Source: Devosia soli (lineage in GTDB: Bacteria; Pseudomonadota; Alphaproteobacteria; Rhizobiales; Devosiaceae). From it: 64,000 nt of DNA. Shown here in pieces: positions 51,744 through 61,122 of this stretch. Both the position numbers and the translations under genes were made by a program. The stretch spans positions 124,001 through 188,000 of the forward strand of contig NZ_LAJG01000048.1 of NCBI RefSeq assembly GCF_000970455.1. The letters run 5' to 3'. The notes beneath the pieces are model-generated. The model saw only the letters and a list, made by a program, of their open reading frames with translations, was not told where the DNA came from and searched no databases. The first letter of the stretch is position 1. The number at the start of each line of letters is the position of its first letter.

Positions 51744-53621
51744 ATGACCGACCTGCCCGGGCGCGTTCCGCCGCCCATTCCCGAACGCTCCCCGACCTTC
51801 AAGCAACGGCTCGAGAACCTGCGCCATCTCGGGCGCCTTGTGGCCCAGATCTGGCGCACCAGCCGGCCGCTGACCGCAGCCAGCATTGGTCTCCGTTTTT
51901 TCGCGGCACTGCAGCCGATCGCGGTGCTTTATGCGGCCAAGCTGATCGTCGATGAAGTGGTGCGCCTGACCGCCATCACCCCACCAGGACCAAATGCGAT
52001 CGACTGGTGGAATGCAGGTCAACTCAACACCATCCTGATCCTACTCGCCCTTGAAATGGCGCTGGTGCTGGCCAATGACATCATCGGACGGGCAACCGGA
52101 CTGGTCGATTCCATCCTTTCCGAGCTGCATTCCAACCAGGTCAGCATCGAACTGATGGGGCACGCGGCGCGGCTCGACCTCATGCATTTCGAATCCGCCG
52201 AGTATCAGGATCGTCTCGAACGGGCCCGACGGCAGGCTGCGGGACGCAACGCGCTCCTGAGCCAGCTTTTCGGCCAGGCGCAAGACATCATCACCGTGAT
52301 GACGCTGGCCGCCGGCCTCTTTGTCTATGCCCCCTGGCTGATCCTACTTTTGCCGCTGAGTTTCGTGCCCTCGATCTGGGGAGAAACCCGGTTCAATACG
52401 CTCGCCTACATGATGAGCCGCTGGCGCACGCCCGAGCGGCGCGAGCTCGAATATCTGCGCTATATCGGCGCCAGCGCCGAGACGGCCAAGGAGATCAAGC
52501 TTTTCGGCCTTGGCGGCTTTCTGATCGAGCGCTTCCGCAAGCTTGCCCATGGCATTTTTCTTGAAAACCGCCGCATCGCCATTCTGCGCAACGGCTGGGG
52601 CGCAGTCTTTGCCGCCATCTCGACCCTTGCCTATTACGCGGCCTATGCCTTCATCGTCTGGCGCACGGTGACCGGAGAATTCACCATCGGCGACCTCGCC
52701 TTTCTTTCCGGCTCCTTCCTCAGGCTCAACGGCCTCTTCCAAAAGATCCTGCTCGGCTTCACCGCCATTGCCGGCCAATCGATGTATCTCGACGATCTCT
52801 TTTCATTTTTCGAGATCGAGCCCACCGTTTTGGCGCCGGCCAATCCAAAGCCCTTTCCCGCGCCGATCCGCGAGGGCATCCGCTTTGAAAATGTCGGTTT
52901 TCTTTATCCTGAAACCGACAACTGGGTGATCCGCAATCTCTCCTTCACCCTCAAGGCCGGCGAGACGCTGGCGCTGGTGGGCGAGAATGGGGCGGGAAAA
53001 ACCACCATAGTCAAGCTTTTGGCGCGGCTCTACGATCCGAGCGAAGGTCGCATAACCGTCGATGGCATCGACCTCAAGGACATGGCGCCTGCCGATATCC
53101 ACGCCCATCTCGGCGTCATCTTCCAGGATTTCATCCGCTACAGCTTTACCGCGCGCGACAATATCGGGGTGGGACGCGTCGATCAAAAGGACAATCAGGC
53201 CCGGATCGACCAGGCGGCGGAGCAAAGCCTTGCCGATAGCGTCATCGCCAAGCTACCCAAGGGCTATGACCAGCAATTGGGTCGCCTCTTCAAGCAGGGG
53301 CGCGATCTGTCAGGCGGCGAATGGCAGAAAATGGCCATTGCCCGCTCCTATATGCGCGATGCCGAGCTGATCATCCTCGACGAGCCGACAGCGGCGCTCG
53401 ACGCCAAGGCGGAGGCCGAAGTGTTCGCCCGCTTCAAGGGGCTCGCGAGCGGCAAGACCGCCGTCATCATCTCGCACCGCTTTTCGACCGTGCGCATGGC
53501 CGACCGCATCCTCGTGCTGGAACACGGCGCCATTCTCGAAGCCGGTACGCACGAGGAGCTTTTGGCGCGCAATGGGCGCTATGCCGAACTCTTCGAATTG
53601 CAAGCCGCCGGCTATCGCTAA
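51744..53621 (+). CDS. ABC exporter, fused membrane and ATPase domains
   Basis: 625 aa. An N-terminal exporter-type membrane domain (residues about 35-350, six helices, including ALEMALVLANDIIG and LYYAAYAFIVW-like segments) is followed by an ATPase domain with Walker A GENGAGKTT, Q-loop VIFQDF, signature LSGGEWQKMAIARS, Walker B LIILDEPTAALD and His in IISHRFS. It is a half-transporter that works as a homodimer or with a partner. Substrate unpredictable. It begins 118 nt after the divergent VOC gene. Confidence 0.9.
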   Translation: MTDLPGRVPPPIPERSPTFKQRLENLRHLGRLVAQIWRTSRPLTAASIGLRFFAALQPIAVLYAAKLIVDEVVRLTAITPPGPNAIDWWNAGQLNTILILLALEMALVLANDIIGRATGLVDSILSELHSNQVSIELMGHAARLDLMHFESAEYQDRLERARRQAAGRNALLSQLFGQAQDIITVMTLAAGLFVYAPWLILLLPLSFVPSIWGETRFNTLAYMMSRWRTPERRELEYLRYIGASAETAKEIKLFGLGGFLIERFRKLAHGIFLENRRIAILRNGWGAVFAAISTLAYYAAYAFIVWRTVTGEFTIGDLAFLSGSFLRLNGLFQKILLGFTAIAGQSMYLDDLFSFFEIEPTVLAPANPKPFPAPIREGIRFENVGFLYPETDNWVIRNLSFTLKAGETLALVGENGAGKTTIVKLLARLYDPSEGRITVDGIDLKDMAPADIHAHLGVIFQDFIRYSFTARDNIGVGRVDQKDNQARIDQAAEQSLADSVIAKLPKGYDQQLGRLFKQGRDLSGGEWQKMAIARSYMRDAELIILDEPTAALDAKAEAEVFARFKGLASGKTAVIISHRFSTVRMADRILVLEHGAILEAGTHEELLARNGRYAELFELQAAGYR

Positions 53622-53686
53622 ACCGGCGGAACGCTGGCACACTTGTGGCGTTGCGCTTTAAAAGCGAGCATTAAGCGGACCGGGGC

Positions 53687-54436
53687 ATGGAACCGAGATT
53701 TTCCTTCGACATGAGCTATTGCGGCGCACCGCCCTCGCCGGCTGATCTCATGGGCCGCTGGAATGGGGATCCGGTTTTGCTCATGGGCCTGGTTCTTGTC
53801 GCCGGTTTCGGCTTTTTCGCCCTTCGCCATGCCGATCGCGGCAGGCAACTGGCTTTCGCCGGCGCCTGGACGCTTGCGGCAGCGCTGTTCGTTTCCCCGA
53901 TCTGCGCCCTGACGGTCGCGCTCTTTTCCGCCCGGGTCAGCCATCACGTTGCGCTCACCATGGTTGTCGCGCCGCTGCTGGCCTTTGCCTTGCCACCCGA
54001 ATGGGCGAGACGCTGGCGCCTCGCGCCGGCATTGGCGCTGTCAACCATTGCGCTATGGGCCTGGCACACCCCGCTCGCCTATGCCTCGGCCTTTTCGCAT
54101 CCGGCCATCTATTGGCTGATGCAGGCGAGCCTGCTTTCGAGTTTTACCTGGCTCTGGGCGGGACTGCTGCGCAGCGAAGCGGCGATGGCAGCCGGGCTCG
54201 TGGCGCTGTTGAGTGCGATCCAGATGGGCTTTCTCGGCGCCCTGCTCGTCTTCGCGCCGGAGCCGCTTTATCTGCCGCATCTCCTGACCAGCGAGGCTTT
54301 CGGCCTCTTGCCGGTCGATGATCAGCGCATGGCCGGTGTCATCATGTGGGTGCCGGCAAACCTGCCCTTGATGGCTGTCCTAGTCTGGAGGCTCTTGGGC
54401 CTTGTCAGCCTTACGCCGAAGGCTGCCCTTCGCTGA
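53687..54436 (+). CDS. Cytochrome c oxidase assembly factor CtaG-like (Caa3_CtaG)
   Basis: 249-aa membrane protein of the Caa3_CtaG family. After an N-terminal SYCGAPPSPADLMGRWNGDP segment it has about seven hydrophobic helices, with the conserved His-rich positions in RVSHHVALTMVV, LWAWHTPLAY and HLLTSEAFGLLPVDDQRMAGVIMWVP. The family helps insert copper into caa3-type oxidase; it is not the soluble CtaG/Cox11. No oxidase genes are near. The 3' end overlaps the convergent BaiN-like gene by 26 nt. Confidence 0.85.
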   Translation: MEPRFSFDMSYCGAPPSPADLMGRWNGDPVLLMGLVLVAGFGFFALRHADRGRQLAFAGAWTLAAALFVSPICALTVALFSARVSHHVALTMVVAPLLAFALPPEWARRWRLAPALALSTIALWAWHTPLAYASAFSHPAIYWLMQASLLSSFTWLWAGLLRSEAAMAAGLVALLSAIQMGFLGALLVFAPEPLYLPHLLTSEAFGLLPVDDQRMAGVIMWVPANLPLMAVLVWRLLGLVSLTPKAALR

Positions 54437-55631
54437 GAAATCCGAGCATGCCCGAGGCGGCCGCACGCCCGGTGGCAAGGCAGGCCGTCAGCAGGTACCC
54501 GCCGGTTGGGGCTTCCCAATCGAGCATTTCGCCGGCTGCAAAGACGCCCGGCAGCGCCTTGAGCATGGACCGCTCGTCCATGGCTTCGAGCGATATGCCG
54601 CCGGCGGACGAAATGGCTTCTGCGATCGGCCGCGTGCGCTCGAGAGCGATGGGAAGGCGCTTGATCGCCCCGGCGAGTTTTTGCGGATCGAACCTCGCAA
54701 GATCGGCAAAAGCCTCGCGCAGGAGCCCGACCTTGACCGGATCGAGCCCCGTCCCCTTGCGGAGGCGATTGGAAAGACTGAGCTTTGCCGGCTGACGCGC
54801 GATGTCCCTTTCGAGCCGCTCAAGGCTGCGGCCCGGCATCAGGTCGATCTCGAAACTTGCGGCATGTCCCTCGATGAGCCGATCGCGCAAGGGGGCGGAA
54901 TGGGCGTAAACGAGACTGCCCTCGATGCCCCAGCGGTTGACCACGAATTCGCCGGGCGTCGTGCCGATGGGGCTCGTCGCCGTAACCGACTTGACCGGCG
55001 CGCCGGCAAAGCGCTCGACGAACGTCGGGCTCCACGCAACCTCGAAACCGCAATTGGCTGGGAGGAACGGCGCGATGGCAACACCCTTTTGCTCGAGCCA
55101 CGGCACCCAGGCAGCGTCGGACCCGAGCCTTGGCCAACTGGCCCCGCCAAGAGCCAGCAGGACGGCATCGAATCTGGCGGTGAAGGCGCCCTCCGGCGCT
55201 TCAAATTTGAGCGCACCGTCCTCAAAGCCCACCCAGCGATGGCGGGTGCGGATGATGACGCCAAGGCCATCGAGCCGGGCGAGCCAGGCGCGAAGGAGCG
55301 GCGAAGCTTTCATCGCCGTGGGAAACACGCGGCCGGACGAGCCGACAAAGGTTTCGATGCCGAGGCCGGCGCACCATTGGCGCAGATCCTCGCCGGTGAA
55401 GTCATCGAGCGCCGAACGGAGCGTATCCTCAGCCGAACCATAGCGGGAGAGGAGCAAAGAATGATCTTCGGAATGGGTAATGTTGAGGCCGGATTTGCCG
55501 GCCATCAGCAGCTTGCGCCCAGCGGTGGGCATGGCCTCGAAGACGGTAACGGCATGGCCCGCTCCGGCCAGAACCTCGGCCGCCATCAGCCCGGCCGGTC
55601 CGCCCCCGATAATGGCAAGCTCATGCGACAC
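54411..55631 (-). CDS. HI0933/BaiN-family FAD-dependent oxidoreductase
   Basis: 406 aa. FAD motif AIIGGGPAGLMAAEVLAGAGHAVTVFE at the N-terminus; the second conserved block AGKSGLNITHSED, typical of the HI0933 family; VLLALGGASWPRLGSD; and near the C-terminus GVFAAGEMLDWEAPTGGYLLTACLATGRAAA. Members are flavoproteins of uncertain physiological substrate (some reduce bile-acid-like or aromatic enoates). It overlaps the CtaG-like gene tail-to-tail by 26 nt, each using its own stop. Confidence 0.9.
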   Translation of the reverse strand: MSHELAIIGGGPAGLMAAEVLAGAGHAVTVFEAMPTAGRKLLMAGKSGLNITHSEDHSLLLSRYGSAEDTLRSALDDFTGEDLRQWCAGLGIETFVGSSGRVFPTAMKASPLLRAWLARLDGLGVIIRTRHRWVGFEDGALKFEAPEGAFTARFDAVLLALGGASWPRLGSDAAWVPWLEQKGVAIAPFLPANCGFEVAWSPTFVERFAGAPVKSVTATSPIGTTPGEFVVNRWGIEGSLVYAHSAPLRDRLIEGHAASFEIDLMPGRSLERLERDIARQPAKLSLSNRLRKGTGLDPVKVGLLREAFADLARFDPQKLAGAIKRLPIALERTRPIAEAISSAGGISLEAMDERSMLKALPGVFAAGEMLDWEAPTGGYLLTACLATGRAAASGMLGFLSEGQPSA

Positions 55632-55755
55632 ACTCTTCTCCAGCGCCAGAGGCAGTGGCGATCATTAGTCCGTTTCGCGCCGGCCCCGCAAGGCAGTGGC
55701 AAAGCGGCGCAGCGGCTGGTACGGCTGACGCGACCTCGTCCAATCCAGCAAACCC

Positions 55756-56667
55756 ATGATCACAAGCTTCGATATTGGCGGCACGACGATCAAGGCCGCC
55801 ACCGCGACTGCCCCCGGCCTATTGACCATGCTCGGCCGCGTGCCCACGCCGCGGGATGATTATGCCGCCTTTACCGCCGCCATCGCCGACCTCGTGGCGC
55901 AAGGCGGCGCGCAGGACGATGCGCCTGTTGCCATCTCCGTGACCGGGGTCGTCGATCCCGCAGGCGGCCGCGTTACCTGCGCCAATATTCCCTGCATCGA
56001 TAGCAGACTTCTCGCGGACGAATTGAGCGCAATGCTGGGGCGCAAGGTTCTCGTCGCCAACGACGCCGATTGCTTCGTGCTCGCCGAAGCAACGGCTGGC
56101 GTGGGTCGCGGCCATCGCGTGGTGTTCGGAGCCATCCTTGGCACGGGCGTCGGTGGCGGCATCGTCGTCGACGGCAGGCTCCATCCGGGGGCCGGTGGTC
56201 TTGGCGGCGAATGGGGTCACGGTACAATTGTCGCGACCAAGCTGCGCGTGCCACCCTTCGATTTGCCGCACTTTGCCTGTGGCTGCGGGCTTGCCGGCTG
56301 CCTCGATACCGTCGGCGGCGCCCGCGGCATGGAGCGGCTGCACCGGCATATTCATGGCCTCGATCGCACCAGCACCGACATTGTCGCAGCCTGGCGCGCG
56401 GGCGATGGCGCCGCTTCCGTGACCATTGATGCCTTCATCGAACTTATCGCCCTTCCCCTCGCGCTCGTCGTCAACATCGTCGGGCCCGATATCATTCCCG
56501 TGGGTGGCGGGCTCGGCAACAGTGCCGAACTGATCGCCCGGCTCGACGCCGCGGTGCGGCCGCGCATCCTGCGCCGTCTCGATCGTCCTCTCGTCGTGCC
56601 GGCCCAGCTGACGGCCGATGCCGGATTGATCGGTGCCGCAGCGCTTGGATTGGGAGCGAGGCCATGA
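55756..56667 (+). CDS. ROK-family sugar kinase
   Basis: 303 aa. ATP phosphate-binding motif SFDIGGTTIKAA; nucleotide and sugar contacts GAILGTGVGGGIVVDGRL and EWGHGTIV; and the ROK zinc motif HFACGCGLAGCLDTVGG. The catalytic Asp is in VANDADCF. Genes such as N-acetylmannosamine, N-acetylglucosamine or fructose kinases share these features; the pairing with cutC does not decide it. No helix-turn-helix is fused, so it is an enzyme and not a repressor. ATGA overlap with cutC. Confidence 0.9.
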   Translation: MITSFDIGGTTIKAATATAPGLLTMLGRVPTPRDDYAAFTAAIADLVAQGGAQDDAPVAISVTGVVDPAGGRVTCANIPCIDSRLLADELSAMLGRKVLVANDADCFVLAEATAGVGRGHRVVFGAILGTGVGGGIVVDGRLHPGAGGLGGEWGHGTIVATKLRVPPFDLPHFACGCGLAGCLDTVGGARGMERLHRHIHGLDRTSTDIVAAWRAGDGAASVTIDAFIELIALPLALVVNIVGPDIIPVGGGLGNSAELIARLDAAVRPRILRRLDRPLVVPAQLTADAGLIGAAALGLGARP

Positions 56668-57383
56668 CCCTTCTCGAAGTCTGCGTCGATACGGCCGCGG
56701 GCCTTTTTGCGGCCCATGCGGGAGGCGCCGACCGGATCGAGCTCTGCTCGTCTCTCGAACTCGGCGGATTGACGCCAAGCCCGGGCCTGATGGCACTCGC
56801 TGCCGAGACAGGCGTCACCGCTCGCGCAATGATCCGCCCCCGCGGCGGCGACTTTCTTTTTGGCCCCGATGATCTTGCCATGATGAAGGCCGACATCGCC
56901 GCGGCACGGCACTATGGCCTTGAAGGCGTCGTGCTCGGCGCCAGCCGCCCGGATGGACGGCTCGATCGCGACTTTCTCTCAGCGCTGGTCGAGACAGCCG
57001 CAGGCCTCAAGCTCACCCTCCACCGCGCCTTCGACCTCGTCCCCGATCTTGGCGAAGCTGTCGAAGTGGCCATCGCGCTCGGCTTCGACACGATCCTCAC
57101 CTCGGGCCGCCGGACCTCCGCACCGCTTGGGCTTCCAGATCTTGCGGAAACGTGTCGGATCGCCTCTGGCCGGATTAGCATCATGGCCGGCGCGGGCATC
57201 AGCGCGGCCAATGTCGAATCGCTTCTGGAAGCTGCGCCCCTTGGCGCCATTCACGGCTCCTGCTCGCGCCCGGCCGCGCCGGAAAATACGCACGCGGCGG
57301 CGCTTGGCTTCACAAGTCAGGGTCGTCGCGAGACCGACGCAGACCTCGTCCGCGCACTTAAACTCGCCATGGCAAAGAAATAA
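56664..57383 (+). CDS. cutC: CutC-family protein
   Basis: 239-aa TIM-barrel protein. Family landmarks are LEVCVDTAAGLFAAHAGGADRIELCSSLELGGLTPSPGLM at the start, IRPRGGDFLF, and LTSGRRTSAPLGL. CutC is named for copper homeostasis, but the biochemical role is unsettled. The ATG overlaps the kinase stop, so the two are one transcription unit. Confidence 0.92.
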   Translation: MTLLEVCVDTAAGLFAAHAGGADRIELCSSLELGGLTPSPGLMALAAETGVTARAMIRPRGGDFLFGPDDLAMMKADIAAARHYGLEGVVLGASRPDGRLDRDFLSALVETAAGLKLTLHRAFDLVPDLGEAVEVAIALGFDTILTSGRRTSAPLGLPDLAETCRIASGRISIMAGAGISAANVESLLEAAPLGAIHGSCSRPAAPENTHAAALGFTSQGRRETDADLVRALKLAMAKK

Positions 57384-57590
57384 TTCGCCAAGTATCCGCC
57401 GAGACGACAACTGCCGAAAACTTAGGCAGTTTAGAGAAGTTTCACCATACATTAAGAGGAAAAGCCGCATATTCCCGGACAGACCACCGAATTCGCGACG
57501 ATAACGAGCATTGCTTTGCGGTCGAATGAATGAGGCGCGTACCAATTTTGGCCGTACCCCACGGTCAAAGACTGAAAAGGGTTCTGTCGC

Positions 57591-59588
57591 ATGCGCATCC
57601 GCGGCAAAGTATTGTCTATCGTCGGCATCATGGGCGTCGTTGCGGCGCTGATCACCGGCATTGGTCTTTATGTCGTGGCCGAATACGATCATCAGATCAG
57701 CCGGCTCGATAATTCCTCCAAGCGCGCGCTCTATGGCGAGACCATGAACCGGCTCGTCACGGCCGTGGTCATGGAGTCGCGCGGCATATACGCCGCCGCC
57801 GATACCGAGAAGGCCGGCCAGTTTGCCGAAGGCATCCTTGCCCGCCTCGATGATATCGATCGCGTCATCGCCGAATGGCGCCCGCTGATCGAGGCCGAGA
57901 ACCTCGCGCCCTTCGAAGCCATGGCTGCCAAGGCTGCCGAGTTCCGCACGTTCCGAGCCGAAACTGCTCGCCTTGGCCAGAACGTTTCTCCCGCCGACGC
58001 CAACGCTCAGGGCAATAACGAAGACAACCGCGCTAACCGCAAGGCCTTCCAGGCCGAAATCGACGGCATCGTCGCAGCCGATCTCGAGCGCTACCAGACA
58101 ATCCAGAACGAAATCGTCGGCTTCGAGAATACCATGCGGCTTCTGATGCTCGGTACGGCCGGCATCGGCATTCTCCTGGGCGCTGCTGCCGCGCTCTATC
58201 TCGGCTCGGCACAACTCAGCCGGCCGATCGGCAAGTTGACCGGCGCCATGCGCGATCTCGCCGAAGGCAAGTTCGAGACCGAAGTCCCGGGCGGTAACCG
58301 CGCCGACGAAATCGGCGAAATGGCCCAGGCCGTGCAGGTCTTCAAGGACAATGGCATCAAGATCGCCGCCATGACGGCCCAGGAACAGGCCGCGGCCCTG
58401 CGCGCTGGCGCCCGCGCCAAGACCATGGAAATCTTCCAAGCCGAATTCGACGACGTGGTCGAAGCCGCGATGGCCGGCGACTTCAGCCGCTCGATCACCA
58501 CGCGCTTTGAGGACGAGGACATCACCCGCATCGCCCGCAACTTCAACGCCATGGTTTCGAGCGTCCAGACAGGCCTCGCAGATGCCGGCTCGGTGCTGGC
58601 GGCCCTTGCCGATACCGATCTGACGCAGCGGATGACAGGCACCCACCAGGGCGCTTTCCTCGAGCTTCAGACCGATATGAACCGGGTGGCCGATACGCTG
58701 ACCGATGTGGTCACCCGCCTTCGCACCACCTCGCGTGGCGTTAAGGTTGCGACCGGCGAAATCCTGGCTGGCGCCAACGATCTCTCCGAGCGCACCACGC
58801 GCCAGGCTGCAACGATCGAAGAAACCTCGGCAACGATGGAGCAACTTGCCGCCACGGTGACCGAAAACGCCAAGCGCGCTCAGCGCGGCAGCACCACCGC
58901 GGAAGCCGTCACTCAATCGGCAGTCGAAAGCGGCGCCGTGATGGATGAAGCAACACTCGCCATGGGCCGCATCACCACGGCCTCGGAAAAGATCTCCAAC
59001 ATCATCGGCATGATCGACGACATTGCCTTCCAGACCAATCTTCTGGCGCTCAACGCTTCGGTGGAAGCGGCGCGGGCGGGCGAAGCTGGCAAGGGCTTTG
59101 CAGTGGTTGCCGTCGAAGTGCGGCGCCTCGCCCAATCCGCCGCCGAAGCGTCCTCGGACGTCAAGGCGCTGATCGAGCAGAGTGCGCGCGAAGTCGATGG
59201 CGGTGCCCGCCTCGTTTCTGATGCAGCTGGAAAGCTCAGCACCATGCTCGAGGCCCTGCGTGCCAATAGCGCGATGATGGCCGAGATTGCCCGCGAAAGC
59301 GGCCAGCAGGCGCAGGCTATCGACGAAGTGACGGTTGCCGTTCGCCAGATGGACGAGATGACCCAGCATAATGCGGCTCTGGTCGAGCAAACCAACGCGG
59401 CGATCGAGCAGACCGAAGCGCGCGCCAACGAACTCGACACCATCGTCGACGTGTTCCGCCTCAAGGATGGACACATCGACCAAGACAAGCCTCAGACGCG
59501 CAAGAGCACGCCGGCGCCAAAGGCGGCCAAGGTGCAATATCTCAGCCATGGCAATGCTGCCGTCGCCGCCGATTGGGACGAATTCTGA
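57591..59588 (+). CDS. Methyl-accepting chemotaxis protein
   Basis: 665 aa. First transmembrane helix at about residues 8-28 ([22 protein letters not shown]), a helical periplasmic sensor (about 30-175), second helix at about 178-200, HAMP domain, a second HAMP-like segment with an intervening helix near 300-360, and the signalling domain with the conserved hairpin tip [33 protein letters not shown] in parts around residue 480. The end lacks the CheR-docking pentapeptide (terminates [10 protein letters not shown]). Ligand unknown; no che genes nearby. A terminator follows. Confidence 0.94.
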   Translation: MRIRGKVLSIVGIMGVVAALITGIGLYVVAEYDHQISRLDNSSKRALYGETMNRLVTAVVMESRGIYAAADTEKAGQFAEGILARLDDIDRVIAEWRPLIEAENLAPFEAMAAKAAEFRTFRAETARLGQNVSPADANAQGNNEDNRANRKAFQAEIDGIVAADLERYQTIQNEIVGFENTMRLLMLGTAGIGILLGAAAALYLGSAQLSRPIGKLTGAMRDLAEGKFETEVPGGNRADEIGEMAQAVQVFKDNGIKIAAMTAQEQAAALRAGARAKTMEIFQAEFDDVVEAAMAGDFSRSITTRFEDEDITRIARNFNAMVSSVQTGLADAGSVLAALADTDLTQRMTGTHQGAFLELQTDMNRVADTLTDVVTRLRTTSRGVKVATGEILAGANDLSERTTRQAATIEETSATMEQLAATVTENAKRAQRGSTTAEAVTQSAVESGAVMDEATLAMGRITTASEKISNIIGMIDDIAFQTNLLALNASVEAARAGEAGKGFAVVAVEVRRLAQSAAEASSDVKALIEQSAREVDGGARLVSDAAGKLSTMLEALRANSAMMAEIARESGQQAQAIDEVTVAVRQMDEMTQHNAALVEQTNAAIEQTEARANELDTIVDVFRLKDGHIDQDKPQTRKSTPAPKAAKVQYLSHGNAAVAADWDEF

Positions 59589-59611
59589 TCAGCTAGCCTC
59601 TAACGAACAGC

Positions 59612-59650
59612 AAAAGCGGCGCCCTCCCCTCGAGTGGCGCCGTTTCTTTT
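59612..59650 (+). terminator. Intrinsic terminator after the chemoreceptor gene
   Basis: CGGCGCC (59617-59623) and GGCGCCG (59636-59642) form the core stem, extended by A-T and G-U pairs, then TTTCTTTT (59643-59650). It isolates the exopolysaccharide operon that begins further on. Confidence 0.85.
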
Positions 59651-59821
59651 GCAATTTATTCCGTCATTTCAATTCAATGCATCCGCGATTTAACAATAAA
59701 ACTATCAAAGCAAAGTCGATATCGTAAAAAATACCTAAATTCCCAGTGCTGACGCCACTTTATCAGCATTGACCCCAAGGCCCTTCGGAAAAAGACTTAA
59801 GCGTCTGTGGGAGGGTTCAAT

Positions 59822-59869
59822 ATGCTCAGAGTTTGGCAGAAAAGGTGCTGCGCGGCTGCCTCGTCATGA
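59822..59869 (+). CDS. Possible 15-codon leader peptide of the exopolysaccharide operon
   Basis: ATG at 59822 with GGGAGGG six bases upstream encodes MLRVWQKRCCAAASS and ends at TGA 59867-59869. The glycosyltransferase ATG at 59866 overlaps that stop as ATGA and has no ribosome-binding site of its own. The arrangement suggests translational coupling or a sensor leader. The peptide has no recognisable run of a regulatory amino acid apart from two Cys. A weaker alternative is that the glycosyltransferase begins at TTG 59833, which would make the leader spurious. Confidence 0.5.
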   Translation: MLRVWQKRCCAAASS

Positions 59870-61122
59870 GGATCCTGCTGCTCGGGCTTAACTATGCGCC
59901 TGAACCGATCGGCACCGCGCGCTACACGACCGGGCTTGTGGATGCTCTTGCCTCGCGCGGCCATGAGGTGCGCGTCGTCGCCGGGCAACCCTATTACCCC
60001 AATTGGTCAAGCAGGCCGGGCTATCGGGGGTGGACAAAGGAAACCCGCGGCACTGCGGAGATCTTGCGGGTACCGCACGTTATTCCCCAAAAGCCGACCG
60101 GCCGCGGACGTCTCATCCAACACTTGACCTTTGCCCTTGCAGCGCTGCCACACATGCTGGCGAGCGCCATTTCGTGGCGGCCAGATTGCGTCATTGCCAT
60201 TGCGCCAAGCCTTCTGGCTGCGCCTCTTGTCCTGATGACCGCGCAGCTTTCTGGCGCGCGGAGCTGGCTCCATGTGCAGGATTTCGAACTTGAGGCGGCC
60301 ATGGCAACCGGACTCGTTTCGCGCAGGCCGTTGATAGCAAAAATCCTCGGCACGATCGAAAAGCGGCTGCTGCAGAGTTTTGACCGCGTCAGCAGCATTT
60401 CGCCCGCCATGTGCCGGCGTCTCTTGAGCAAGGGCGTTGCCGCCGAACGCATTTCGGAACACCGGAATTGGGCCGAGCTTGCTGCCATTCGTGCCGGGCA
60501 AGAACGTTCCTCTTATCGCGATCTCTGGCAGATAGAGACGCCACACGTCGCGCTTTATTCAGGCGCCATGGGACGCAAGCAGGGTCTTGACCTCATCGTC
60601 GAGGCGGCGCGACGCCTTAAGGGGCGCAGGGACCTGACCTTCGTCGTTTGCGGCAACGGTCCCTATCGGGGAGAGCTTGAAGCCCTGGCGCGAGTCCTCG
60701 ACAATATCCGGTTTCAGGACCTGCAGCCGACGGAAAGGCTGGGCGACCTGCTCTCCCTTGCAACGGTTCATGTTCTGCCCCAGATCGCCGGGGCAGCCGA
60801 TCTCGTCCTGCCGAGCAAATTGCCCAACATGCTGCCCTCTGGACGCCCGGTCATTGCGACTGCCGCTATCGGAACGGGGCTCTTTGACGAGATCGCCGGA
60901 TGCGGCATTGCCGTGCCGCCTGGCGATGCTGAAGCTCTGGCCAAAGCCATAGGCGAGCTCTGCGACGACCCGCTTCTGGCGCAGAAATTGGGCGCCGCGG
61001 GCCGCTGCCGGGCCGAAGCGCGCTGGGATGGTCCCACTATCCTTGCAGGATTTGCTGCCGATATCGAAGTCGCGGTTTCAGCCCAGCAAAAGCTCGTGGC
61101 CCTGGTGGGCGAGCCGCTATGA
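59866..61122 (+). CDS. Glycosyltransferase, GT4 family (WcaI-like)
   Basis: 418 aa. GT-B fold: N-terminal ILLLGLNYAPEPIGTARYTTGLVDAL with the typical WcaI opening, and VVAGQPYYPNW; C-terminal nucleotide-sugar half with LYSGAMGRKQGLDLIVEAA, VCGNGPYR and the GT4 Glu region ADLVLPSKLPNMLPSGRPVIA. It is likely cytoplasmic or peripheral, adding a sugar to a lipid-linked repeat unit. First main gene of an operon whose neighbours all overlap by four bases. Confidence 0.9.
   Translation: MRILLLGLNYAPEPIGTARYTTGLVDALASRGHEVRVVAGQPYYPNWSSRPGYRGWTKETRGTAEILRVPHVIPQKPTGRGRLIQHLTFALAALPHMLASAISWRPDCVIAIAPSLLAAPLVLMTAQLSGARSWLHVQDFELEAAMATGLVSRRPLIAKILGTIEKRLLQSFDRVSSISPAMCRRLLSKGVAAERISEHRNWAELAAIRAGQERSSYRDLWQIETPHVALYSGAMGRKQGLDLIVEAARRLKGRRDLTFVVCGNGPYRGELEALARVLDNIRFQDLQPTERLGDLLSLATVHVLPQIAGAADLVLPSKLPNMLPSGRPVIATAAIGTGLFDEIAGCGIAVPPGDAEALAKAIGELCDDPLLAQKLGAAGRCRAEARWDGPTILAGFAADIEVAVSAQQKLVALVGEPL

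Noticed and set aside
56979-59549. 856-codon open frame on the minus strand opposite cutC and the chemoreceptor
   Set aside because: The chemoreceptor and CutC motifs on the plus strand are unmistakable; the antisense frame has no ribosome-binding site or recognisable domain.
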